Origin: Cannabis sativa
Taxonomy: Eukaryota; Streptophyta; Magnoliopsida; Rosales; Cannabaceae
Length of the DNA: 64,000 bases
Assembly: GCF_029168945.1 (NCBI RefSeq)
Contig: NC_083602.1
Coordinates: forward strand, 72,436,600-72,500,599
Reading direction: 5' to 3'
The first letter of the stretch is position 1, and every line of letters starts with the position of its first letter. A model generated the notes under the pieces. That model was not told where the DNA came from. It saw only the letters and a program-made list of their open reading frames with translations, and ran no database searches. The position numbers and the translations under genes are program-made. Below are positions 52,573-64,000 of the stretch, piece after piece.

Positions 52573-52577
52573 GAAAC

Positions 52578-53429
52578 TACATGTATATATTGCTAAATAC
52601 GCATATAAGTATAAATATATGTATAGAATATGTAACACACAAATTTAAGTAGTTCGGCAGAATATCATTTGCCTACGTCTACGGTAGCATTTAAGCTATG
52701 ATTAGGTTTTATTAATAAAATAGAAATCTACAAATTTTTGAGAAATTATTCTCAATAATAGTTTCAGCTGTGTGTAAATGGGTATTTTAGTAAAATAGAA
52801 GTGGTATCAATGCAAACTATTTTTGTGTAGAGAGAAATAAGATAAATAAGAAAGGAAAAGAAAAAGGTAAACAAAGAGCGTGCATATAAACACGCTTTTT
52901 TTTTTTTTTGGAGTTTATCTTTTCTGAAAGGTTTAAGGTGAAAGATTCAAGGGAGTTTGTATACAAGCATGTTGTTATGCTTCGACGCTTACAAGTAGCC
53001 TGTGTAAAGGAAGAGAAAGCAAGGGAAGATTTCTTTGAAGATTGATAAGACAAGCTTGATGGAACTGGACGCCTTCTTTTCCTCTTTACTTCTCTCTATC
53101 TGTCCTTAGCTAATAGCTTGGGTGAATATATTTATAGAGGTAGCTTATCGTGCCTCTTCGAGGTGAACCCTAACTTCGTAAAGAAATCAAGTGGCAACTG
53201 CTTTTACCTTTATGCATCTGCTTTTACCTTTATGCATTCACACCTAAACCCAGGTATACATTCGTCTCAGGTTTTGTGCGGCTACTATTCATATATATAT
53301 ATATTTTTTTTCGTTTTATACACATCTATCTACTATTTTGCTTCTTTTACTGTTATTATTTTATTTATTTACAGAATCTTTTCTATTTCTTTTTTTACTC
53401 ATCAAGAGTATTTGTTAACAACCCAGAAA
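52578..53429. other. AT-rich spacer, possible LTR fragment
   Basis: 52640-52690 (taagtagttcggcagaat, gcctacgtctacgg) resembles a stretch common in plant LTRs. No ends or genes were recognised. The right part may hold the lost 5' region of the pseudogene that follows. Confidence 0.35.
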
Positions 53430-54694
53430 CTATTACATTGACAGAGAGGATGTTGAAAGATTCAGGAGATAAACTGGACTGCAGGATGTTTTTTTGGATG
53501 AAGATGCTGCAAGGTTGCATACTATTGCTGGTGTCATTTCACATAGTGCAGCAGTTTCACTGGAAGAGATTAATGGAGGCCTTTCTCCTCTCAAATCCTC
53601 TCAAAAGAATAGGAAAACTAGACATATAGATGACCTTCGATGATCCCCTTCAACATGACAGGGCTGGTCCTGTCATGATATGTCTTCTCTTCCAACTGTA
53701 TCAAAATTGTCTAAAATAGTAGTTGCTACTAAGAAAGGATTTGCATTGATTGGGAGTGCAGCAGCCTGTGGGCCAATTCTGACATCTTTCACATATCCAT
53801 TCCAGGGGTGAAGTGAGATAAAAGTGAGTTGTATTTTAGATTATTATATTATGGGCTCGTTTGGTACGCTGTATTAGGTCGTATTATATTGTATTGTATT
53901 ATATATCATATTTTCATATAATACTATGTTAAACTTTAATTTATACTAAAATATTATATATTTATTTGTCCATACAAGTCAATACCACATATAGTTTTAC
54001 ATAAAAATATTACATAAAATATAATTCAATATAATACTATATAATACAATACGGTGTAATACCCTATAACTTCTTATTTTGAAGGGTATCATTAGGCCTC
54101 ATCACTATTGGCTAAATTACTCATGTTTACATGTCAGTAATTCAGATAAACAAAAATTCTTTAAGTGCACATTTATTGACTTTGGCTAACATTAGTTTAA
54201 TCCATGTCTTCTTAATTTCCCTTGCACTCTGAACTATGGAAACATTTCTCCCATTTACTAATTAGTGTTCCTTCGTTTTTATGTGTACCTTTTTGCTTTT
54301 AGTTTTCTATTAGAAACTTGATTCTTATCCCTTATAGTCGTTAGTTTTCATTTTATGAGTTTATATTCAAGCTTAATATTAATCTATATTGTTTCTTCTT
54401 AACCAATTGAGTAGTCTGTTGATGTTTCTTTTTGTGGCTGGAGGTGATTTTAGTTGTGAAGTTTCAAGTGAGGGCAAAGTATTAATACGTGGAGCTACTA
54501 CAACTGGAGAGAAAACAGTATACGAGTACTCCCAAATGTTCAAAATGCAAGCGCAGAAGTTATGCCCTCCAGGGCAGTTTTCCATCTCTTTTAAACTCCC
54601 TGGTCCAATTGATCCTCATCAATTTTCTGATAAATTTGGCATTGATGGGATTCTCGAAGGCATTGTTTTGAAAGAAAGTTGGCAGATAAAATGA
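53430..54694 (+). pseudogene. IDM2/IDM3-type alpha-crystallin-domain pseudogene
   Basis: Exon-like blocks on the plus strand match the minus-strand gene at 12339-13809 and add an N-terminal part. 53430-53640: TLTERMLKDSGDKLDCRM, then after a one-base slip in a T-run LDEDAARLHTIAGVISHSAA. 53640-53790, in other frames: RAGPVMI, SLPTVSKLSKIVVATKKGFA, LIGSAACGPI. The next ~36 bp (the conserved [11 protein letters not shown] part) are deleted, yet the GTGAGT donor near 53824 is kept. The last exon 54444-54694 is open: FSCEVSSEGKVLIRGATTTG, LCPPGQFSISFKLPGPID, FGIDGILEGIV. Several frameshifts and the deletion make a functional product unlikely. A stretch at 53853-54066 inside its intron looks like an inserted AT-rich repeat. 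Confidence 0.8.
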
Positions 54695-55784
54695 AATTAT
54701 TCTTTGTATCTAACATTGCCTCTTAATACTGAAACAAGTTGTGTATTGTATAATAACAAATAACTTGGACATTTGTTATCTTCTTTTGAAGGTCACTTGG
54801 CAAAATGGTCTTGTTAGTAGTTTCTCAAACGGGATGTCAAGTAAGTTCAGAGTACTGGGCGTTGAGTGTCAAGAATACTACTTTGATGTTTGTTTGTCAT
54901 TTTTTTTTCAAGTATAAAATGTTAATTTTACCAAATATTGTCTGAGAGATAATGCAACACTTTCTTTCTTGAGACTTTCCAAGTATTTTTTCTTCATGAA
55001 GCCCATTTTCAGTTTGTGTTTCTTTCACATTGAAAATATATTAATCAAGAGGCCAAAATATTGAATAATTGATAAGCCATATTTGTGAAAACATCTATTT
55101 CAGCTAAGGGTCATAAGAGCTACTCTCGTTGATAAGATACAAGAAAGAAAGGACGGATAAACTTTATAAGTTGATATCTTACATTACATTGTTCAAAGTC
55201 GCATCACATCACTGACATTAAATGAGAAAAGTAAAAACTATCAAAAGAGAAAATGGTTGCTGGCTCTGTTGAGATCTGATCTACTATTTCTTTCAGGGTT
55301 ATTATCTATACATGGAGTTATCCTGTCTCCTTCACTCAAATTTTAGTCACACTTATTGATGATCTAAGGTTCTCTCTACCTTCTTCACGCTGTTTGAGAT
55401 TTCCTGTATCAAAGTTTATAGAACAAATTATAAAAATGTGAAAATACATCAAACCACACACACTTAAGTGATCAAACAACATATTTTCAGTCACTAGATG
55501 AAAAGAAAGGAGAATAGAAGGTTCTTATGTTCATGAAATCAAAATGGCATATTTCTATTAGAAGCACAACCATAAATCGAGTCAAGTATTTTATTACGTA
55601 GTTGTAAAGAAAAATATGGATATTTATAGATAATGGTATGAGTAAGATTGCTAGCTCTTGTCGCATAATCCACTACAATGACATGATGAAACAATAGCCA
55701 AATCCTTTCCAGCGTTCAATCCAAACCAATGGCCAACAAAAGTAACTCAAACTTACACTTATTATTTTCCATACATAGTCCCCA
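54695..55784. other. Intergenic between the IDM-type pseudogene and NF-YC
   Basis: AT-rich. 54790-54845 (aaggtcacttggcaaaatgg...) may be a last exon of the pseudogene. The right end is the 3' UTR of the minus-strand NF-YC gene. Nothing else seen. Confidence 0.4.
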
Positions 55785-56576
55785 TTAACGATCCGACGAC
55801 GATTGTTGTTGGTCAGGCTGTTGTTGTTGTTGCTGCCACATTTGCTGAGCCATGTATGGGTGGTGAGGCTGCTGGGCATACATGGATAGATCCATAACAG
55901 GCTTACCCATAATCATCCCTGGGGTCCCAACTTGAGGGGGTGCATGTTGGGGTGGCATATAGCAATAAGGGAGTGAATCAGCAGGCCCTCCAACAGGCAC
56001 ATTGCCTCTTGGAATTGATGCAACCACTTCATCTTTCAAATCCTCTCTTGGTACAATATCTACCAAAAAATCAAAGATACCAGTTCTAGTGATTGCTGCA
56101 GCAATGTCATTCTTCTGAAGGGTTCTCCTTTTATTCTCCTCAGTGTGATTCCATGATCTCAATGTCAATTCTAAGATAAACATCTCACACGCCCTGGCAA
56201 ATATAACAGGTGCCTCTGCAGATATCATCCTCACATCCTCATCAGCCTTCATTATCTTCTTGATCCTAGCTAAGGGAAGGCTGTGGTTCTTGAAATCACT
56301 TACTTTCTCGATTTCTTGATACTGATTTGCCCAAAAGTTTTGGAGTTGTTGCTGAAGCTGCTGTTGCTGCTGGTGGTGGATGTGCTGATATGCGAGTTGG
56401 TGTTGCGCAAGCTGAGCTCCACCAGGCTGGCTGGTGGACTGAATGCCTCCAACCGAGCCAGGAGTTGGGTTGCCACCCATCGGATTGGATTGGTAACCAT
56501 AAGCCATTTGAGCTCCACCACCACCCCCACCTCCCATCATCATTGACTGAGGTTGGTTATGCCCTTGGTGATCCAT
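55785..56576 (-). CDS. Nuclear factor Y subunit C (NF-YC3/NF-YC9-like)
   Basis: Single coding exon of 263 aa. A Gly/Gln/His-rich N-terminus (to ~80) leads into the histone-fold core: [97 protein letters not shown]. The C-terminus is Pro/Gln-rich and ends in [14 protein letters not shown] pairs with NF-YB in the nucleus, then with NF-YA or CONSTANS-type proteins, to bind CCAAT or related sites in flowering, light and ABA responses. The core matches Arabidopsis NF-YC3/NF-YC9 best, to my knowledge. One oddity: TRTGIFDF where the family reads TRTDIFDF. The start follows a leader intron acceptor (ggatcag, then AATGG), which fixes the ATG at 56576. Confidence 0.96.
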   Translation of the reverse strand: MDHQGHNQPQSMMMGGGGGGGAQMAYGYQSNPMGGNPTPGSVGGIQSTSQPGGAQLAQHQLAYQHIHHQQQQQLQQQLQNFWANQYQEIEKVSDFKNHSLPLARIKKIMKADEDVRMISAEAPVIFARACEMFILELTLRSWNHTEENKRRTLQKNDIAAAITRTGIFDFLVDIVPREDLKDEVVASIPRGNVPVGGPADSLPYCYMPPQHAPPQVGTPGMIMGKPVMDLSMYAQQPHHPYMAQQMWQQQQQQPDQQQSSSDR

Positions 56577-57480
56577 TCTGATCCAACCAATATAAAAGTG
56601 TTAAAAATTAAGAAACATCAAAGGAATCATCTAGAAACTCTAAAACATGAACATCATTAACTTAAATTAAGAATGGATCAGATTTGAGTTAAGGTCCCTG
56701 AATGAATGATCATATGTAAAATGTCAGTACAAGTTAATAAGTGAAAATTTTGTTCTACTGATTTGTTGCAATATATGAAGAAAAATCAGCTTGCATTCTT
56801 TTAATTGACAGCAAATCATTCCTTGAGACCAAGATGATAATTCAATCACAAAAAAGGAAAGAGAACTAGAAAGAAAGTAACAGTGTACACCAAATAATTA
56901 GCAAAATCAAGCATAAGAAATCATGAAGAAGCAGGAAAAAAACACCAAAAGAAAGAAAGAGAACAAAAAAATTATAAATCAATTTACAGAATCAAGTTTC
57001 AAATTAGAAAGAACTAAATGTCATGTATATAAGCATACATACATAAACATGTGAAAAACAACAATGAAGAGAGATTTTTATGTACCTGTTTTAAATGTTC
57101 TGAGATGGTATAAATGAATTAAACCTGAAAATTAAAAAAAAAAATTGCAGCAATAGATCCAATGGGCGAAAAAAGGCATGGTTTGTAAAGTTGTTTCCTT
57201 TATTGTATGTTAATGGATACAGTGAAAAGAGGATCAAAGATCCATATTTTTGGAAGAATCTTGACTAATCTATAAAACCAAATTAAAATTAAAATAAAAA
57301 AGGAAGACAATTTGTGTAGTTTCTATATTGTTCTTTGTTTTTCATTAGTGATAATTAATAATGTTTATGAGTACAAACCTATATGAGATGGAGGAAAGTT
57401 GAGAGAGAGTTTGATTCTGACTTGTATTATTTGTGAGAAACAGAAAGCATCAATTTTTATGGAAGTTTGAATTTTGTGAA
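56577..57480 (-). promoter_or_regulatory. Spliced 5' leader and promoter of the NF-YC gene
   Basis: Splice sites define a non-coding exon at 57124-57086 (ttttcag | GTTTAATTC ... AAAACAG | gtacat) and the end of an earlier exon at 57379 (ATATAG | gtttgt). The coding exon opens after ggatcag at about 56578. So the leader has two introns. Intron-containing leaders are known for this gene group and may affect expression level. Confidence 0.65.
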
Positions 57481-58310
57481 GACGAGTTTACCCTTTATTA
57501 AAATTACTATAATTGGCTACTATTGATGCCACTGACATAGTTATGTAATGTTTTGCGCTGTTGATTGATTCATACTATGTAAAACATTCTCCAATCCCAA
57601 AATATACATTTGACGACCATTTATATTACTCAAAAAAATAATCAAAATATTATATCTGGATGAGAAAAATATGTTAGTAAGAAATTAAAAGTATTTATTT
57701 TTCTAGATTTGATTATTTCATTTTTCTCTTTTTTGATGTAGTTGATTATTTTAATTTTCATTTTTCATGAATGGGGTATGTAAAACTATTTCGAGGGTTC
57801 TCTCAAGAAATATACATATTGATTACTGAGCGTGCTAAGTATCCAATAATGGATTGAAATTTGTATTTATTTCATACTAAATAATATAATTTTTTCTAAA
57901 ATAATATTTACTAACAAGGCAAAATTTTATGAAGGCGGTGCTATTGTCCAGTGTAGGGATCCTAGAATTAATAGACTCCAACTCCATGAAAGAAGTGCTA
58001 GAGAAAGTAATGCTTAGAACTCCTTCTCGTCAAATAAATAAATTAATAGCTGCTTAAAAAAGACCTTGAAGAAGCAAATATGTATTAGGATGTAAACTTT
58101 CCAAGAATATATAATTTATTTTCTATTACAGCAGAATTTTGTGTCACAGAATCACCCAAGACCTAGCAGTAAAATACAAGTAATTTTTGTCACACCTAAA
58201 TTTTTTATATATAAATATTATATTTCAAGTTGGAATGTGAAGTCCTGATCAGGCTTGGAAATTGGGGCATGTAGAAGCTGAGCACTTAGCTATATACATA
58301 TGGAACAATG
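57480..58310. other. Intergenic, AT-rich
   Basis: Promoter side of NF-YC and 3' UTR of the CCX gene. No coding frame or element ends visible. Confidence 0.5.
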
Positions 58311-60802
58311 TCACCTTGAGAACTTGGCAATAACTAAGCTAACAGCTGTGAAAACAACATAGAGACCAACTAGGCAGAATCCCCAGAACCTAGGAACTCG
58401 AAATCTGTGCCATGTAATCACCAATAGGGAACCCATCAGGCTGAGAAGCAAGAATACAAATGCCATTACAATTCCAGTGTGGAAATGAAGCTCATAAGCT
58501 TCAGGGTAAATGTTGCTTGTCTGTATCACCAAGGCCGTCCCCAGACCGATGAGCATGTTAAACATCGGCCCAGCAAAGCACCCAGCCATGGCCATTGCTG
58601 GATGTCCTGCCTTAGCAACAGCAACATCAGCAACCAGATCCCCAACTGAGTTCCCCCAGGCAAGGACAGTGAGGCCGAGAATCGAAGGGGGTAACTCGAG
58701 AAGTGAACCTAAAGCTGCAAGGCAGTTCAGCAGTTCTCCTGCAACAGTAGATATCCAGAAAACGCTCATTACAAATGCTATGATCACTACTGGTATATGC
58801 TCAGTTTTTGGCGGTTCTTTTTCTGTAATGAAGTGGAGGAGTGCAAGGTTGGAGCACCCAAAAAATACTACAAGCCAAAGGGGAAAACGGGTGTGTGGAA
58901 GGAGGAAGTGAATGGGATGATCGAATGGAACAAACGTGTTTCCTGCATAGAGAAGTGCTAGTGGACAAAGAGCAATATTGGCTGATGAATAGAATCTGCT
59001 CCACTTGGTAGGTGAAGTCTGCGGAATTGTAAGCTTTAAAAGAACAGAAACTGGGATCTCCCATGATTTTGAGATCTACAGACACAATAAAGAGCATAAG
59101 TTAGTAGATTTTATTGTAAATAGAAAAAGGATACAATATTAGTAGAAATAAGAACAAAAGAAAATTTGATCGATTATGAAGAAAGTACATTATTTTTTTT
59201 TTCAGTTCCAAGCATAAGAAGAAAACTAAATACCAAATTAGGAGAATGGGGAAACAAAGGTGATAGGAAAATGACCAACCAGGAAGTAGGAACCCTTTTA
59301 CACAATCATCTTATATCTTACTTACTTATAGATTAAGCATATGACTTCATAAGAAAAATCTTCAAATAAAACCTACATTTCCAGCCAGATCACTGGTATT
59401 CTGTACGACTAATGATCAATTCTACTTCCCTTGCATCATCAGTGTAGTGATATTATTAAATCATTAATTAAGTTACACGTTTTAGTTTCTTATGTTCCTC
59501 GAGCTTCACTAATGGTCAACTTCACCAAAGCTCAAATTAACAAGTAACAACAACAAAGCATAACTTCATATTCCTATGCTAGGGAAAGGTGCTGTTAGCA
59601 ACTTTCTGTTATGAGCTAGAGTCCAAACCATTCGAATGCAAGTGATTGAAAATGGATTGGTACATAGCAAGCTAATTTTAAATTCTAAAGTCACTCAAGG
59701 AAAGCTTAAGAACAATAGTTAGCAAGCATTACAGCCGTCATTTCTACAAACTCAGCTTGTATCAATTATCATCAAGATGGGATTGTTTAAACAAACCAAG
59801 ATGTAAGTTTCCTTAACACTTGCACAATGATTTGAATTTCTACTAACTACAAAAATTTCAATTGGTATAATCATATAACCAAATGAGAGAAGAAAGAAGA
59901 GAACAAGATCATAACATTTAAAGGACATAGCATACCATTCTAAGAGCTCGCCTGAGCCCAGAACTTGGTTTTTCTCCACGGGAATTCTGTAAGACTAGGC
60001 CGATCTCGCAATCATGAACCATCAGATCTTTCCGTTCATCAATTTCTCCAATCAAATGCATTTCACTCCCACCCTTCTCTTTCTCTGCGCCCATTCCCAA
60101 ATCCATCCAAAACACAAACCCAACAAAAAACAGATAAAACAAAACGAACCCAACAGCCTGCCATAAAAAAATCTCGGCACTAAGATACACATAGAACAAG
60201 AACAACGCCGCAATCAGGTAAAACGACACGTCCCTAACGAACGGCGCTGGCTTGAGAGAAAATGGTGCGGCGTAAATCGCCACAAACCCAACAACCAAAG
60301 CCGAGACGAAAGTGCCGGCCGAGAGTATGGCACCGAACCCAGTTCGATACTGGCCTCGGCGGACAGCGGCGACGGATGCGAACACGTCGGGAGCACCATT
60401 TCCGAGAGCCAAGAGGGTCACGCCGGCCATGCTCGGCGACAAATTGAGGTGGAAAGAGAGCTTGGTGGTGACGACGGAGAAGTGATCCTGTGCCGTCTTG
60501 ATGAGGATGTAGAAGTGGAGAACGAGAAGGAGGGAGAGGAAAGGGATGGAGAGAAATGAGTTTTTGTTAAAGAGGCAGAAATGGAAGGAGAGATAGTTGA
60601 AAAGGCCATTGGAGTGTGATTTAACGGAGGAGCAAGAAAGCTCTTGTGTGTTATCGTTGAGAAGGGATCTATGGGGAATTAGGGGTGTAGATGGAGCAGG
60701 AGGGTTTGATGGGATTGTGAGGAAGAAGAAGAGGAGAATGGAGAAGAGGGTTAGTGAGAGAGCAAAGGTTTTAATGGAGTTTGAGAAGGAGAAGAAGGCC
60801 AT
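58311..60802 (-). CDS. Cation/calcium exchanger, CCX family
   Basis: Two exons join in frame: 60802-59936 (donor AATG|GTATGC) and 59075-58311 (acceptor ctgtag), giving 543 aa, normal for CCX proteins. An N-terminal hydrophobic segment is followed by a loop with cysteines (ELSCSS, FHFC), then the first Na+/Ca2+-exchanger repeat with the ion-binding motif ALGNGAPDVFAS. A central cytosolic loop around residues 240-290 is Glu/Lys-rich. The second repeat has LAWGNSVGDLVADVAVAKAG and FAGPMFNMLIGLG. About 11-13 membrane helices are likely. CCX proteins exchange K+, Na+ or Ca2+ against H+ or other cations at plasma or internal membranes; the exact substrate cannot be read from sequence. CCX5 (AT1G08960) is the neighbour of NF-YC9 in Arabidopsis, so a CCX5 orthologue is my inference. 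Confidence 0.94.
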
Positions 60803-61596
60803 GCCATTCCCTTAAAAAGGGTGTATGAGTATGAGAGAGTAAAAGGAGTTCTTTTTTGTCACTCTTCTTCTCCAAAGTTGAGACTTGGGAATTTTGACTC
60901 ACAAATAATGAAAACGAATCTCTCTCTCTCTCTCTCTCTCTATTTTGTTGTATTTGGATTAACTTATTTTATTTTGTTTATTGCAAGATCTAACTTGAGA
61001 CAAACGCGTCGTCAGCTTCATTCACACAAATAGAAAACAATCTGTATTTCGGTATTTTTTAACTTTGCTTTGCTAGAAATACTCAATAGCAAAGCAAGCA
61101 TAGCATGAAGATCAAAGTGGGCATGATTATATTTCATATTATAACAAAATATGAATACAATTTTTTAGCGCATGTATATATTTTATGTTATTTTCTTTTA
61201 ATAAAATGATGCATTTGTTAATTCTTCTACTGAATAATTATGCTATTTAACCTTATTTCCCTTTAAGTTGTTTTTTTTAGTATTCAAGTTTAATGATTGT
61301 AGATTTCTCAAAAAAAAAAAAAAAAAGTTTAATGATCGTAGTATTTCTCACCTCTTTTTTTAAAACTCTTGCGATAAGAGTTATGCAACACTCAAAATTT
61401 ACACGACCACAGAGTCGTTTTTGAGGGGATGAAAAATTAAAATGACCACGTTTTGTGTTTGACCTGATAATTTGACAGGCCCCAAAACAAGCACATGGTG
61501 TTTTTCTTTTTCATTTCATATACAAATTACAAACCCATCATCCACATTTGAGTCGGAAATGTGAATAACTTTGACATGTTACCAAATTAACATATG
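60803..61596. other. Intergenic with short (TC)n
   Basis: Promoter and leader of the CCX gene (left) and 3' UTR of the Myb/SANT-like gene (right). A (TC)11 tract lies at 60919-60941 and A-runs at about 61310-61326. No gene. Confidence 0.5.
60919..60941. repeat. (TC)11 microsatellite upstream of the CCX gene
   Basis: Short uninterrupted TC run about 115 bp upstream of the CCX start codon. On the gene's strand it reads as GA repeats; GA/CT tracts are frequent in plant core promoters and leaders. Confidence 0.8.
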
Positions 61597-64000
61597 CTAT
61601 CGGCAAAGTTTTCTTAACAACCACTTCTTTCGTGCTTTTACATCCATGGCAACAAACATTTTGGCCTTACTTTCATCTTCTAAAAGTTCACAAGCTTCCA
61701 AGAAGACCTCCTCATTCATATCTGGTACTGTTTCAAGTGCAGCTACAATATTTTCAATTGAGGAGTAGTAGTCCTTTTCTTCTTCTTCTTCACTACTTTG
61801 GAACCAGTTTGTCATACCTGTTTTATCATCAATTGTTTCTTTCTTCATTTCCACCTTGTTGATTCTTCTTTCTCTTTTTCTACCTTCTGTTTTTGACAAA
61901 CTAGTAGATTTTCGCTTATTTCGCTGATCAGATATTTCGAATTCCTTCTCTGGCAATTGCAGGTCATGAAATGCATCATCATCATCATCCATCCTCATAG
62001 TTGGGAAATTGCTTTCCATTTCCCTTTCTGTACTCACATGTGATCTTCCGCTAGGGACACCATAACCGATAGCCGCCCATAACTCATTGGAGCTATTATA
62101 ACCATCCCAGTACGAAACTGCATCAGGATACACCTGCCAAAAAATCATGATCCCGTGAATTCTACCAACATTATGAATTGTCAGAAAAGAAGATTCAGTA
62201 ACACAAAACAGTAGCCAGCAACTTGACAATGGTTCTCCAATCTCGAATTACATTTTAAGTTTTACACACAATCACCAACTATATTATTACTACCCAGTTG
62301 CTGTAGTGAGAAAGATAAAATGTCCTCATGCCAAACCGTGGAATACTCATGACTGACTTTCAACTAAATATAGGCTGAGCTTGCTCACATAAGTCATATT
62401 CTCTATGCACATGCTGACAATAGAATACTGAATCCCTGGACTTGCCACTTACCATGGGAAAAGTATCAACTGGGGACTGTTGATCTTCTTCACCTGAAAT
62501 TTATACAAGGGGAAAAAAAGGCAGCCTTAGAATTGATATAATGTTTTACAATAGTTAATAAAAACCTTATCCAATATACACATTACTGTCCATTGGCGAT
62601 TATGTAAAAAAATTCTGAAAGGTCCTAGACATGACATATAAATAGTCATGCATCGACACAATGCTTAATGTTTACAATATCAATTTTCTATATGGGTAAT
62701 ATGGAAATTTCAGACATCCAGAGCAACATAAATTAAGGTAGAAAGAGAAGAAAGGTACACACCGATATTTTCTTCGAGGTCATCGTCCTCACTATGCATT
62801 GAGTGACTGGAATAGCTGTCCTTTTGCATTGTGTCTGCTTCTCCAAATATCAAGAATAAATCATTGAAATTTGGGAAGGTTCTATAACGGTATGATCTCA
62901 AGTCAGGGTACTCCTGCACGTGCTTCATATAAGCAGGCTACATATTTATGATGTGTGTTTTATATAGACTTGAAGATACCAAAAAAGAGTACCTCGACAT
63001 AAGCATCCCAGAGATCATCATCAGCAACTATCATTTGTTGCATCTCATCCCAAACAAAACCATTCTGGTCAAGTAGACTTTTCATGTCAATAAAGCGTTT
63101 CCTCAAATTCAGAGAACGGTTTATTAAGACATCTCTGTCATACTGAGAACCGAATTCTGCACTGAACTTTGCAATTATATCAGCCCAGCCTAACTTACTA
63201 AATTTATGATTAAGCATGCTTCCATTGCGGACTTGCTCTAGCATTAAATCAATAAAATATCGATCCTTCGCTGGGGTCCAATCAGTTTTCCGGTGGTAGC
63301 TATTGTTCAGTTTGGCTCCTTCAGAATTCAGAAAGAGCTTTAATAAGATGAAAGAACAATGTCTTATTTATCATATTCAAATGTGTGTGTATATAAATTT
63401 ATATGCATATATACACACACTCAAAAACACCTATAATATCATTAGACACAGAAAAAAGGGCTTAGACAACAATTCCATCCTATAAAATACTTAATCAGCA
63501 AACTCCATCATATGTCTGCATCAAGAGCAAAATTGACAAAGTTTATGGACTACAGAATATGTATTGTTAGTCAAAATGGAAAGCACCCATAAATTTGTCA
63601 GATGTAGCCTCATTACCAGTGCAACTAGCATATTGGTCTGCTTGGCTACATCGTCTGTTAGCTGTTGAATCTCCATATATTAAGCACAAATCATTGTAGT
63701 TAGGCTTGGATATGTCTCTGTATAATTTTGCTCCAGGGTGTTCCTACAGCAATTCTATGTTAGTCACCACACACAAAAACACAAGTTCATAAGATTTCGT
63801 TCATTTGAGAGTCAAAAAGAGAAGAGAACACCTCAATATAAGTATCCCAAACATGATCATAAGCTGTGACCATTTGTTGCATTTCATCCCACCAGAAACC
63901 CCTCTGTGCAAGAAGATCCTTCATATCTAGGTATTGTTTCTCCAAATTCTTAGATCGACTCCTCAAAACATCTTTATGATATTGCAATCCAAATCTTTCC
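61597..64000 (-). CDS. Myb/SANT-like DNA-binding domain protein, partial (runs off right edge)
   Basis: Exons on the minus strand, all with GT-AG borders and in frame: >64000-63832, 63743-63617, 63317-62993, 62913-62763, 62493-62453 and 62133-61597 (stop at 61597-61599). Two tandem Myb_DNA-bind_3 (Myb/SANT-like) modules are seen: the end of one ([40 protein letters not shown], then [20 protein letters not shown]) and a complete one ([80 protein letters not shown]). The C-terminal exon is acidic and Lys-rich ([20 protein letters not shown]) and ends [12 protein letters not shown]. To my knowledge this resembles Arabidopsis AT2G24960 and L10-interacting Myb-domain proteins, plant nuclear proteins related to transposase DNA-binding domains. 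The 5' part with the start codon is outside the window. Confidence 0.85.

Noticed and set aside
53853..54066. Possible MITE starting gggctcgtttggtacgctg
   Set aside because: The left end looks right, but no matching inverted right end or clear target duplication was found. It may be a decayed insertion in the pseudogene intron.
60214..60609. Frames opposite and overlapping the CCX first exon
   Set aside because: Shadow frames; the CCX frame carries the GNGAPD motif and splices correctly.

Overview
This is a repeat-rich window of nuclear DNA from a flowering plant, almost certainly a eudicot. The evidence is spliced genes with GT-AG introns, plant-specific gene families, and LINE, Ty1/copia, Ty3/gypsy, LARD, TRIM, TR-GAG and MITE elements nested in one another. 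I cannot assign a genus. No rRNA, tRNA, CRISPR or bacterial operon structure was seen.

Layout. 1-3483: dead LINE, cut by the left edge. 4206-5955: an unrecognised three-helix membrane protein, then the 3' exons of a PsbP-domain protein. 6478-7212 (-): broken JmjC (JMJ24-like) remnant. 12339-13809 (-): an apparently intact three-exon alpha-crystallin-domain gene of the IDM2/IDM3 type, encoding 210 aa. 14104-20117 (-): decayed copia element. 20554-34096 (-): a large non-coding LTR element (LARD). It is interrupted by four solo LTRs of one family, one of them inside another, and by a hAT-type MITE; every insertion keeps a readable target-site duplication (TSD). 35041-41800 (-): Tat-like gypsy remnant whose gag is split by a young copia deletion derivative (38990-40973, identical 165-bp LTRs). 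42522-50532 (+): Athila-like TR-GAG element with complete ends. 52017-52572: TRIM. 53430-54694 (+): second IDM-type copy, a pseudogene.

From 55785 to the right edge the window becomes gene-dense, all on the minus strand: an NF-YC histone-fold transcription factor (55785-56576, spliced 5' leader), a two-exon cation/calcium exchanger of the CCX family (58311-60802, 543 aa), and a multi-exon Myb/SANT-like protein running off the right edge (61597-64000).

How it fits together. The host genes JMJ24-like, IDM-type, NF-YC and CCX resemble an ancestral neighbourhood. From memory, Arabidopsis keeps CCX5, NF-YC9 and JMJ24 close together (AT1G08960, AT1G08970, AT1G09060) and NF-YC3 beside IDM2 (AT1G54830, AT1G54840). 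In this window about 40 kb of nested transposons separate the two IDM-type copies. The most informative content is the datable nest of insertions and several odd element structures: a repeated polypurine-tract/hairpin cassette, clumped LTR differences, and a microsatellite grown inside an LTR. I found no wholly new gene system.
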